The translations under genes were made by a program, and so were the position numbers. 64,000 bases of DNA, taken from contig OY740766.1 of the NCBI GenBank assembly GCA_963513935.1, positions 2,324,001 to 2,388,000 on the forward strand, written 5' to 3'. A model generated the notes under the pieces. The model ran no database searches. It was not told the DNA's origin and was given only the letters and a program-made list of their open reading frames with translations. This document shows, one piece after another, positions 25,901 to 31,838 of the stretch. The stretch comes from Aphrophora alni. Its lineage: Eukaryota; Arthropoda; Insecta; Hemiptera; Aphrophoridae. Within the stretch, counting starts at the first letter, position 1, and each line of letters opens with the position of its first letter.

Positions 25901-27436
25901 AAGTGCGTTCCAACGTGGGGCAAGAAGAACCCTACTCGAACACACTAACGCCGAGAGAGGCGGCGTGGCAATGTGTAGAGTTAAATTTGTAATATTGCAG
26001 TTACCACGACAGAACTAGATTTTCAGTTGTTTCCTCATTTAATATTGCAACTAACGAAATACACAATCTAGTACTGTATATTATTTGCTCTTTATTCACT
26101 TACAGTTCAACTTACGTTTAACATTAATAATCAATACGTTTTATTATGAATTTAAATAAATTAATCAACATTATTTAAGTTACTTTTGTTTGAAATTGAA
26201 ATGGACCTTGTTTGAGATAGTACAAAAGTTACACCAATATATTTTTGAGTATTCATAAAATGTAATTAATGAGAAAATGTATAATAGTAGAGACAATTTG
26301 ATGTTTACAAGTATTTAATAAAATATAAATGTGTTCTAGAATATAAAGATTGTATCTGATATATGTATAAATATTTTAAAATGTTATGTCCTATGTTAAT
26401 TTTAGAAACGCATATCTACAAGGGTCATTGTTAGAAATACTCTTTAATATTCAATTCTAGTAACAAACTCTTTAATGTTATTTTGTGTTACATTTATTTT
26501 ATCTTTTGAAAAAGAAAAAAATACTTATCTAAATCTATTTCAACAACCGAGAATCTATCTTTTTTCCATATTATTACTTTAACAAATTGACAGGAAATTA
26601 AAAACTTTTAGTGTTATATTCATCTTGAACCTGAAACTTAACTACCAAAACATCACAAGTAGGTTCCAGGAAGTGAATCAGCTGATCTAAGCAAGACAAC
26701 AAATCACCTGAAACCCTAAGATATGAAATAATCTCTCATTGGATTTTGGTACTGAACTATATGACTCATAGAAATTATTATATTTTTAGATTTCTGTTTA
26801 GATAAAAAAATAACATAACATTAGTTTTATATAAATAATCTAATTTAACAAGATAAGCTAATGGTTTAAAACCTTGGAGAGGAAAAACATCATATCACAC
26901 CACAAAACTCAAATACAGAATGTTTTCAGATTGTTAAATTGATATTTGAAATCACATTTTAAAAACTAAGTTACAATTGTGTATAAAAAACTAAAAATAC
27001 ACTTAATATTTCAAGTGAAAAATATACGACCTAGACTGGGAATCGAACCCAGGACCTTTGGCAAAGGTCCTGGGTTCGATTCCCAGTCTAGGTCGTATAT
27101 TTTTCACTTGAAATATTATTTGTAAATTCAATATTTGCTAATAAAAAACGTATAAGCGAAAAATCAAATAATTAAAATTACTAAAAATACACTGTTTGCA
27201 ACCTCAGAGATAGCTTCACATTGGACTTGAAAGCGTTAATAAGTTTGAAGGTTAGGTTTTAACTTGTATTATGACCATAAATATTCATGCTTCCACCATT
27301 AGGGCTGTCTCAATAGCTTTGATGTAGAGATTTTGAATTTGACTACGGGATTAATACTGAGATAACAGAAATTATATTTGCATAATATAATCGATTTATA
27401 AACTTTAGGTTGGGTACAATATTATATATTTTAGTA

Positions 27437-27508
<72 letters not shown>

Positions 27509-30500
27509 TGTGTTGAATCTAAATACACGCCAAACATAAATGACCAATTCAATCTAGACGTTATGATCGTAAAATTCCAAAATTAATCTTTAGTAAGTTA
27601 CAAGACTACTCAATTGTATTTGATTCGTTTTAAATTTGTAAATTTTGCTTTTTCGTTTGGCAATGAAATTGTAAACATTATCAATACACTAATTGTATAG
27701 AAACCTTGTTGAATAACGTGCAGTGGAATGTAAATACAATTCTGAAGTCAGTATAAGATTAGAGCTTGACTTCAGATTACCAAACCGAAGATAACATGTT
27801 GTGATCTAGCAAACTTTTATATTAATTACTTCTATAATAGTAGCAAAACAAATAAATTTAAAGCATTATATAATATATATTTATTGTGACTTTGTTTCAT
27901 AAGATAGAAATTCACTCACCACTGTCGAATTTCCTTTTCAGAAACTGTTTTGTAGCATGAAACAAAATTTACACACCACTCTTCATTATAATTTTCATTT
28001 TCCTTATAAAATGGTTTAGTATAAAAGCATCACATGAATAGTTATTATAATACCAATATGTAGAACAGTTATTTAATTATTTTAAAAGTGCTGTATTTTG
28101 TTTATTAATTAGTTATAAAAACACTCTGTACATCTGATAGTGATTTTCCTAACTATAATAAACATAAAGTATTAAAAATTAACCTAATTTTAGTTGATAA
28201 ATAAAAATTAGATCAGTACCATAATTTAAACCAACTCATAGTTACCTTTATGAATAAACAGTTTATTAAACGCTAAGTCAAAGGTAGTTATGGATTTATA
28301 TTATATCAGGTGTCCCGAAAATCCCACTTTCGGAATGAAACTAGTTCAAATATTTTGGGTGACTTTATAGGAATAAAAGGAGATAACCTTTTAGCTATGG
28401 TTTTGACACATCTTACAAAATTGAGTTTTTAGAAGGAATTCAAAAAATGTGAAAAGTAGTAGAGAGTAGAGAAAAACTGTAGGTATCTATATTTGCCCTA
28501 TCTTGATAAGCAGCAAAGATATTTATATAGAACTATGTTCCCTTTTTTAAAAATATTTAAACATAAAAGGAGTTGGTTTAAAAAGCATGCAGCTAAATTT
28601 ACCAGTAATAAAATTCATTTAATAACGTACGTTTTGCAATCTAAACATGGCAAACAAAATTGTTTCGTAAAGCCTAACTTTAAAATTCATGGAATAAAAA
28701 AAAACAATATATTGAAACAAATATATATGGCCGGTTCCCCACTACAAACCTAATTAACTATTAATAAACTGGTATTTTCAACTTCACATTATAAATGCCT
28801 TTATTATTAGTGCAACCTAAACTAAATCGATGTTGTAACTTTTGTTTTCTCAGTTAAATAAGATTTTATATGTGGTGCGATAAGTTATATTTTCTTAAAA
28901 TCAAATTTTGGATCACATATCATCATAATTTTTATTTTAATGTGAGGGTTTACTGATAAAGTCTACTGATTGTTATCAAATTTGGCTGCCTCCTTTGAAT
29001 CGTAAGTAAAACAAGAAACCTACTTAACGAAACCTTAAGTAATTTCCTCTACTTTGAATTTGAAATATTTAATTTCTCTCCAAAAACCTTCTGGTGGGAT
29101 CAAAATTACTCTGTATGTCAAAAGGTTCTATACTTTAGTTTCTCCAAAATACTTTATTTTTGCTTAAGTCTTTCAAACGTTAGAGGGGGGTGGGCTTGTG
29201 AAATGTTTAGTACATTATATACAATCCAACTATCCGATTTTTTTTTTTTAATTCAGTAGAATAGAAAAGTTTAGCTTTCTTATTAACACCGCTGATAAAA
29301 ACTGTACATATTGGTATCACAAAATGTTACTTGTTTGTTTTAAGTGATGTTATGTTCACTTATTAGGAATATCTGATAGAATTATAATATTCTTTTATTA
29401 GGAATATTTTACAAGAGAATGCATGTAGATTGAAAGTTACAGGGTATGGTATAATCTTTACTATCATGTTTAGTCTTATTTTAAAACTAATTACGCTTGT
29501 TCGTTAACAATTTTCACTAATAACATTATGTTTATGTGTAAACACATATGCCACGATGATATATAATTCATGATACATAGAAGCTTTCAAATTTGATAGG
29601 TTAATATAAGTTAATAATGTTTTATAACACTGTATAAATTGTTTTCTTATAAAGTCATCTAGTACAGGTTACTTTGACTAATTACCCTAGCTTTATATGT
29701 CTAAAAATATTGTAGTCTGTGATAGTGTAGAACATCTAAAAAATGATTTTAAAACATTCTATAAATGTAATTACGATATTTTTACACAATTAGTTTTTCC
29801 TTGTTTTCTAGTAACACTGTGTTTTTCCTTAGCCCTAATAAAAAGAGAGGGAAGGTGCTAAACCTAAGCAGAAGAGAGCTAAAACTCCTCTGTGGTATAC
29901 TAACAGGACATATCCATTGCAGGTATCACTTAAGTAAGATGGGCCTGGTGGATGATGACACTTGCAGGTACTGTGGTAAAGAGGTGGAACTAATGGAACA
30001 CATCATCATGGAGTGCCCGGCCTTATGCCTAAAAAGACATAAATTTCTCGAATTTATCCTCATTTCGGAAGAAGAATTATTAAACGTCCCGATCAGGGGT
30101 TTGATCAATTTTGTCAAAGACATAGATCTCTCCTGAGTCCAACAAGAGGGGACACACAAATGATCTAATTAGGTCGCACTGCAGGAGGCGTCTTTAAAAC
30201 ACTCTCCCCAGTCTTAATAATAATAATAACACTGTGTTTACATATTTTCACTTACTTGTTTTATTATATACGTAAATAAATCCCATTTAAAGTAAATTAT
30301 TATACTATTCAAATCTAATATGTAACAGTCAATTTAAGTACAATAGCTAAAGAAAGTTTGTAATATTATTGGCTGATCAGTTAAATTCAGAAACATGTAT
30401 AATTTAACATTAATCAAATGATATTTTAGATAATTTGTAATGCATTAGATCAGTCATGGCTGCTGCACAAATTGTTTATTATAATAAGTGCAGTGTATAT

Positions 30501-31838
30501 TTTAAAAACTCTATTATAGATTTTTAAATTTGGATTCATTCGAAACAGAATGAAAAAATAAATAACCTTTACTACAGACTAATATGTCGGTTTACACATA
30601 AAAATGTAGCCTAAGGTACACATTTTTCGACATAATTGTAAAAGGGTGATAATGAGTTGAAACTATTACATGCTGATTTAACTGACATGAATAGCTTTAG
30701 TCATCTCTAAGAATAGAATCTAGGGTAGAAGACACCGAAAAGTATGTTATATCCGGTTTCAGAGGCTTTTATTAAATTAATAATATTTCTTACTGATGGA
30801 GATGTTTTCGGTTTTTTAATAGTACCACTGATCGTTTTCTTTAACAAAAATGTATTAAAACTTGAATAACCTGTAGCATTATTATAAATCGAAGCAAGAA
30901 ATAACTCTAAATTCCTTTTTAATTTCACATTCTCTAAACATTTTTTTTACAAAATGTACAAAAAATATACAGTATAACAAACACACAGAAAACAATTCTC
31001 ATAAAATAAATACGCCTAAGTATCAGACGTGTTTCAACGACAAGGTCGTCCTCTTCAGTGATACACCAGCTACACCAACCAAAAGGTAAGAATAAAAGGT
31101 TGGTTTGGTTGGTGTAGCTGGTGTATCACTGAAGAGGACGACCTTGTCGTTAAAACACGTCTGATACTTAGGCGTATTTTTTTATTAGAATTGTGTTCTG
31201 TGTGTTTGTTATACTGTATAGTTTTTCTCATAAGTCAAGCTCAACATTTAATATACAAAAAATATGCCTAATTTTTTAAGTGATACAGCCTATTTTCTAA
31301 CCAAATAAATCTAAGATTTGTTTGTACATACAATTATATTTAGTTTCGTGTTCATTTGTGTTTAAATTATACTGTCTATTGAACAGAAACTTTATATTTG
31401 AATGATTAGAGTCTAAACAAAAATGATAAGGCACTTATAATTTCACAAACAACAACAATTTATTGTTACAGCTGTTTCGCCGTTAGGCATTGTCAGACTT
31501 AAGTTGACCTGTATTTTAGTTTTTAGTTCTTAGTTGTTTGACGATGCCTAACGGCGAAACAGCTGTAACAATAAATTGTTGTTTGTGAAATTAAAAGTGC
31601 TTTTCATTTTTCTTTTGCCTTATTATGGAATTTCACCGAGTACCGACTGTAGTCACACTTAATATGATTAGAGTCTCTTCAGAATCAAAATAAGTAGTAT
31701 ATAGGTTTTCTTACAGTGTACATTTACTTTAACAAAATGATTACACTTGTGCAGACAAAAAACCAAATACTCACAATAAGTGTCTGACATAAGACGGTCA
31801 ATAGTATCTTGCTTTAACTTAGAGTTCCTCTTGCCCAT
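8278..31838 (-). CDS. Frq: Frequenin / neuronal calcium sensor 1 (full span, seven coding exons)
   Basis: Frequenin is a small myristoylated EF-hand calcium sensor that in animals regulates synaptic release and partners such as Ric-8 and PI4-kinase. The coding exons are 31775-31838, 27920-27944, 15242-15290, 13822-13911, 13074-13152, 10964-11052 and 8278-8490. All joins are GT-AG and phase-consistent, giving 202 residues. Visible features are the N-myristoylation signal MGKRNSKL, a degenerate EF1 with DCPNG (37-41), EF2 loop 73-84 ([12 protein letters not shown]), EF3 loop 109-120 ([12 protein letters not shown]), EF4 loop 156-167 ([12 protein letters not shown]) and the C-terminal signature [16 protein letters not shown]4 has Asp where the near-invariant Gly belongs. 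Fifteen extra residues rich in Ala, Ser, Pro and Gln follow the position where fly frequenin ends, as I remember it. The long introns are filled with mobile DNA. Confidence 0.95.
8473..9350. repeat. Tandem segmental duplication covering the exon 7 acceptor
   Basis: About 270-290 bp of sequence occurs twice. Copy A is 8473-8545 plus 8868-9079, split by the CCTAA array. Copy B is 9080 to about 9350. Copy B repeats the sequence GCGGTGGG...GACCCTAAACC, which is the acceptor and first roughly 17 bases of exon 7, so it carries a decoy 3' splice site for Frq. Copy B has only CCTTAGCCC where copy A has the array, showing the likely pre-expansion state. Confidence 0.85.
8541..8872 (-). repeat. Interstitial telomere-type array (TTAGG)n
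   Basis: About 330 bp of nearly uninterrupted CCTAA units (TTAGG on the minus strand), with sporadic variants such as CCACAA, CTAACT and CATAA. TTAGG is the ancestral arthropod telomere repeat. The array lies in the last Frq intron, starting about 50 bp upstream of exon 7 in the direction of transcription. Confidence 0.95.
9351..10963. other. Frq: Frq last intron, unique part
   Basis: This is intronic DNA between exon 6 and exon 7. I see no repeats of note and no conserved frame. A plus-strand CGACAG/GTAAGTAAG donor-like site at 9486/9487 has no supporting open frame. Confidence 0.6.
10964..11052 (-). CDS. Frq: Frq coding exon 6 (EF-hand 3)
   Basis: This 89-nt exon has acceptor TTTTTCAG/GGGC and donor GTT/GTAAGTAA. 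It completes a Trp codon and encodes [20 protein letters not shown] followed by IVDAIYQMV. The EF3 loop [12 protein letters not shown] has all canonical ligand positions, including Gly at position 6 and Glu at position 12. Confidence 0.95.
11053..12010. other. Frq: Frq intron 5, left part
   Basis: AT-rich intronic DNA with no gene or clear repeat that I can recognise. Confidence 0.5.
12011..12200. repeat. GGAYG/GGACAGAT minisatellite-like simple repeat
   Basis: Irregular units of GGATGTATGGACAGATGGAC type are repeated over about 150-190 bp. The long minus-strand frame through it (rich in Ser, Ile, His and Tyr-Ile-His) is a product of the repeat and not a gene. Confidence 0.85.
12778..13036. 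mobile_element. Foldback retroelement with 14-bp target duplication (hammerhead-like family 2)
   Basis: TGAAAATTATTTGA is present at 12778-12791 and 13023-13036. Between them is a unique tail of about 41 nt (12792-12832), then a long palindrome (12833-13022) centred near 12929. The arms include AGATGCCGCAAGGCGAAA(C). The palindrome stops at the right target duplication and the tail abuts the left one. The right arm matches the copy at 173-263. It lies in Frq intron 5, immediately upstream of exon 5's donor side. Confidence 0.8.
13074..13152 (-). CDS. Frq: Frq coding exon 5 (EF-hand 2, C-terminal half)
   Basis: This 79-nt exon has acceptor CTCAACAG/GATGG and donor CATT/GTAAGTC. It encodes [20 protein letters not shown] then LDEKLH and the first base of a Trp codon. 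The split of the EF2 loop between exons 4 and 5 (DENN / DGSIEFEE) preserves all ligands. His102 stands where fly has Gln and human has Arg, a variable site. Confidence 0.95.
13822..13911 (-). CDS. Frq: Frq coding exon 4 (EF1/EF2 linker)
   Basis: This 90-nt, phase-0 exon has acceptor CTGTTTCAG/GGATTT and donor AATAAC/GTAAGT. It encodes [20 protein letters not shown] followed by [10 protein letters not shown], which is highly diagnostic for the frequenin subfamily (FFPQGDPxKFA). Confidence 0.96.
13934..13984. repeat. (TA)n microsatellite
   Basis: About 25 TA units, about 20 bp upstream of exon 4 in the direction of transcription. Confidence 0.95.
13985..15241. other. Frq: Frq intron 3
   Basis: AT-rich intronic DNA without any gene or repeat that I recognise. 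Confidence 0.5.
15242..15290 (-). CDS. Frq: Frq coding exon 3 (EF-hand 1, degenerate)
   Basis: This 49-nt exon has acceptor TTTTTTTTAG/GCATAAAG and donor GAACAG/GTAATT. It encodes [16 protein letters not shown], with the preceding Trp completed at the junction. The Cys-Pro pair in the EF1 loop abolishes calcium binding in all NCS proteins. Confidence 0.95.
16320..16883. repeat. Probable old dispersed repeat flanking the LTR element
   Basis: The stretch begins near CAGCAGCTTCGCTCACGTT. It contains GAACTACTACACCGATTTCA and ends with CACACAGACAGATAGAGACA. This is a style common to dispersed non-coding insect repeats. I cannot name the family. The minus-strand 108-codon frame across it is leucine/isoleucine-rich chance coding. 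The LTR element begins at its right edge. Confidence 0.35.
16884..19381 (+). repeat. 5' LTR (about 2.5 kb)
   Basis: It begins TGAGGCGGTTTGG and ends GTGGCA, so it has canonical TG...CA ends, followed by AG and the primer binding site. It is unusually long for a Gypsy LTR. Short frames inside (for example 17852-18058) occur identically in both LTRs. Because the LTRs are copies of each other, that is not evidence of coding. Confidence 0.85.
19384..19404 (+). promoter_or_regulatory. Primer binding site, tRNA-Lys type
   Basis: TGGCGCCCAA is followed by TAG and CGTGGAGC. With the 3-base insertion removed, it matches the lysine-tRNA (Lys1,2) primer site that I remember, TGGCGCCCAACGTGGGGC, at 17 of 18 positions. 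It lies two bases after the LTR's terminal CA, the expected place for minus-strand priming. Confidence 0.7.
19654..21117 (+). pseudogene. gag: gag (coiled coil plus capsid), interrupted by one in-frame TGA
   Basis: The first ATG is at 19654. The first 211 codons are an extreme Lys/Glu/Arg/Met/Gln-rich coiled coil with repeated [13 protein letters not shown] units. A TGA at 20287-20289 interrupts the frame, which continues open in the same phase to TAA at 21115-21117. The second part is a Ty3/Gypsy-type capsid: [17 protein letters not shown], then [15 protein letters not shown] and LIYQLMRHF. It ends in a basic, Pro/Asn/Gln-rich tail. No CCHC knuckle is visible. The TGA may be a decay mutation or a read-through site, and I cannot tell which. 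Downstream it overlaps the pro frame through a slippery site. Confidence 0.8.
21108..21114 (+). promoter_or_regulatory. -1 ribosomal frameshift slippery site A-AAA-AAC
   Basis: In the gag frame the last codons read ACA AAA AAC TAA, so the heptamer A AAA AAC sits in the correct X XXY YYZ register directly before the gag stop. A shift of -1 enters the protease frame, which is open from here to 22079. A AAA AAC is a classic retroviral gag-pro signal. The downstream pseudoknot was not established. A short palindrome, GAGATCTC, lies about 10 bases downstream. Confidence 0.65.
21115..22082 (+). CDS. pro: Retropepsin-like aspartic protease (pro), read by -1 frameshift from gag
   Basis: The frame is open across the gag end and runs to TGA at 22080-22082. 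It has the active-site motif IDTGAQMS (near 21372) and, about 75 residues on, IIMGCDLM, matching the hydrophobic-G-x-D flap-side motif of retroviral-type proteases. A long basic, Ser/Lys-rich tail follows. Its function would be to cleave the Gag polyprotein in the particle. No ATG is required if it is made by frameshift. Confidence 0.75.
22083..22379 (+). pseudogene. Open continuation after the pro stop, function unknown
   Basis: The protease frame remains open for about 98 codons after the TGA at 22080-22082, to TAA at 22377-22379. The product is polar and basic ([13 protein letters not shown] region) with no recognisable reverse transcriptase motif. It could be the end of a longer pro tail cut off by a nonsense mutation, or the remnant of a pol start. 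Confidence 0.35.
22380..23390 (+). other. Non-coding 3' internal region of the LTR element
   Basis: No frame longer than chance is present. This is where reverse transcriptase, RNase H and integrase would be expected in a full Gypsy element, and none is present. It includes the tandem repeat at 23026-23171. Confidence 0.6.
23026..23171 (+). repeat. 41-bp tandem repeat inside the LTR element
   Basis: The unit ATGAATAAAATGTGTTTTGA... repeats with period 41, about 3.5 times. The last copy is diverged. Confidence 0.9.
23391..23400 (+). promoter_or_regulatory. Polypurine tract
   Basis: AAAGGGGGGA lies three bases (TTT) before the 3' LTR's TG. This is the expected primer site for plus-strand DNA synthesis. 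Confidence 0.75.
23404..25901 (+). repeat. 3' LTR (about 2.5 kb)
   Basis: It matches the 5' LTR at offset 6520. The difference I noticed is C at 18930 against T at 25450. It ends with the same GTGGCAAG, after which the flank resembles a primer binding site instead of host DNA. Confidence 0.85.
25904..25921 (+). other. Primer-binding-site remnant after the 3' LTR
   Basis: TGCGTTCCAACGTGGGGC follows the 3' LTR at the same spacing as the genuine site follows the 5' LTR. It matches the lysine-type primer site at 14 of 18 positions, including the complete CCAACGTGGGGC. A 3' LTR should be followed by host DNA, so this suggests recombination with, or adjacency to, another element copy. Confidence 0.6.
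25922..26989. other. Frq: Frq intron 2, right of the LTR element
   Basis: The first 60 bases (ACGCCGAGAGAGGCGGCGTGGCAATG region) look like element-derived leader. The rest is AT-rich intron with nothing I can identify. Confidence 0.45.
26990..27193 (+). mobile_element. tRNA-related foldback retroelement with 14-bp target duplication
   Basis: ACTAAAAATACACT occurs at 26990-27003 and 27180-27193. Immediately after the left copy is a perfect palindrome, 27004-27118, with 57-bp arms around one central base, followed by a 61-nt tail. Each arm contains a tRNA T-arm: the stem CTGGG/CCCAG encloses TTCGATT, and GGTTCGATTCC is a perfect RNA polymerase III B box. There is no A box or anticodon arm. It reads as a 5'-truncated tRNA-derived SINE with a snap-back inverted copy of its head. 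Confidence 0.8.
27194..27919. other. Frq: Frq intron 2, next to microexon 2
   Basis: AT-rich intron containing the (TA)n run below and otherwise nothing recognisable. Confidence 0.5.
27440..27506. repeat. (TA)n microsatellite
   Basis: About 33 TA units. The Tyr-Ile-Tyr-Ile minus-strand frame across it is an artefact. Confidence 0.95.
27920..27944 (-). CDS. Frq: Frq coding exon 2 (25-nt microexon)
   Basis: The acceptor is CAAAACAG and the donor GTGAGTGA. The 25 nt complete a Phe codon, encode SEKEIRQ and supply TG of the next Trp codon. This matches the frequenin sequence Y-F-[ST]-EKEIRQW exactly, which is why so small an exon can be called. Flanking introns are 12.6 kb (toward exon 3) and 3.8 kb (toward exon 1). 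The Trp30 created at the junction lines the target-binding groove in this family. Confidence 0.93.
27945..29811. other. Frq: Frq intron 1, left part
   Basis: No gene is recognised. At 28310-28333, GGTGTCCCGAAAATCCC then ACTTTCGG forms a small CCGAAA/TTTCGG hairpin and looks like a transposon terminus, but I found no partner end. The 86-codon frame 28493-28753 (Lys/Asn/Ile-rich) has no recognisable motif and is probably chance or an old transposon relic. Confidence 0.35.
29812..30239 (+). mobile_element. 5'-truncated LINE with 13-bp target duplication
   Basis: TAACACTGTGTTT is duplicated at 29812-29824 and 30227-30239. The insert holds the end of a LINE ORF2, a 3' UTR of about 75 nt and a (TAA)n tail directly before the right duplication. 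It lies antisense to Frq in intron 1. Confidence 0.88.
29825..30136 (+). pseudogene. LINE ORF2 C-terminal fragment
   Basis: The 104-codon open frame includes [20 protein letters not shown] and [20 protein letters not shown]. This is the GHxxxxxHLxKMG...CxxC...H...C tail found after the reverse transcriptase/RNase H in I, R1 and LOA-type LINEs. It is cut at its 5' end by the insertion boundary. The sequence is unrelated to the LINE at 852-1653 apart from the shared zinc-knuckle layout. Confidence 0.85.
30240..30956. other. Frq: Frq intron 1, middle
   Basis: AT-rich DNA with no recognised feature. The minus-strand 73-codon frame at 30707-30928 has no motif. Confidence 0.45.
31020..31064 (-). 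ncRNA. Hammerhead ribozyme candidate (best copy)
   Basis: Read on the minus strand, stem I GTATCA is followed by CTGAAGA, an extra G and hairpin GACGAC-CTT-GTCGTT. Next come GAAA, the tiny stem III C-AC-G, then TC and TGATAC, which pairs perfectly with GTATCA. All conserved core boxes of a type I hammerhead are present (CUGANGA, GAAA, UH). The minimal stem III resembles hammerheads reported in Penelope-like elements. One oddity is an unpaired base before stem II and no C before GAAA. Confidence 0.55.
31123..31167 (+). ncRNA. Hammerhead-like motif with mutated core
   Basis: This is the right-arm counterpart of the motif at 31020-31064, identical except that the GAAA box reads AAAA. That changes a catalytic guanosine (G12), so this copy should be inactive. 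Confidence 0.5.
31402..31676 (+). mobile_element. Foldback retroelement, hammerhead family 3, 13-bp target duplication
   Basis: ATGATTAGAGTCT occurs at 31402-31414 and 31664-31676. Inverted arms of about 85-90 bp (from 31415 rightward and ending near 31610) are followed by a tail of about 50 nt containing GGAATTTCACCGAGTACCGA. That tail resembles the tail of the elements at 58.2 and 59.2 kb (GGAATACCACCAAGTA). Each arm has TGCCTAACGGCGAAACAGCT. The element lies about 100 bp inside Frq intron 1, near exon 1. Confidence 0.8.
31534..31571 (+). ncRNA. Hammerhead-like motif, family 3
   Basis: Stem I TTGT (31534-31537) pairs with ACAA (31568-31571). Between them are TTGACGA, T, hairpin GCC-TAAC-GGC, GAAA, stem III CAGCTG and TA. 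The first core base is T instead of C. The left-arm copy on the minus strand has CTGACAA (the G of GA changed). Neither copy has a perfect core, but the pairing layout is that of a hammerhead. Confidence 0.45.
31775..31838 (-). CDS. Frq: Frq coding exon 1 (start codon, myristoylation signal)
   Basis: The ATG is at 31836-31838 and the donor is TATT/GTGAGTA. It encodes [20 protein letters not shown] then Y. Gly2 with Ser6 and Lys7 forms an N-myristoyltransferase substrate signal, as in all frequenins. An upstream ATG in the 5' UTR (AATGCACG, around 31850-31860) is out of context with the family start, so the MGK start is chosen on homology. Confidence 0.95.

Larger units (their letters stand above)
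16884..25901 (+). mobile_element. Gypsy-like LTR retrotransposon, gag-pro only, antisense in Frq intron 2
   Basis: Two direct repeats of about 2.5 kb (offset 6520) bound a 4.0-kb interior with a primer binding site, gag, an aspartic protease and a polypurine tract. I see no YxDD reverse transcriptase, RNase H or integrase motif, and the 1.0 kb after the protease frame is non-coding. It therefore looks non-autonomous or internally deleted. The LTRs differ by almost nothing, which implies a recent origin. The flanks show no target duplication. It lies opposite to Frq, the orientation usually tolerated in introns. Confidence 0.85.
30957..31265 (+). mobile_element. Foldback retroelement, hammerhead family 1, 12-bp target duplication
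   Basis: TACAAAAAATAT occurs at 30957-30968 and 31254-31265. Inside, arms of about 110 bp (30966-31079 and 31107-31220) form a near-perfect foldback. It is followed by a tail of about 33 nt (31221-31253, TAGTTTTTCTCATAAGTC...). Each arm holds a hammerhead-like motif. The same unit is found singly at 35.4 kb and as a shortened foldback at 56.5 kb. An inverted copy plus a tail of about 35 nt at one end is what I remember of Penelope-like elements. Confidence 0.8.

Noticed and set aside
27061..27090. tRNA gene
   Set aside because: Only the T arm and B box are present, with no anticodon arm, D arm or A box, and it is half of a palindrome.
27343..27552. Minus-strand frame with Tyr-Ile repeats
   Set aside because: It is a translation of a (TA)n microsatellite.
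28310..28760. DNA transposon with GGTGTCCCGAAA terminus and an 86-codon frame
   Set aside because: I found no opposite terminus and no transposase motif.
29926..30159. Minus-strand 77-codon frame
   Set aside because: It is the antisense of the LINE ORF2 fragment.
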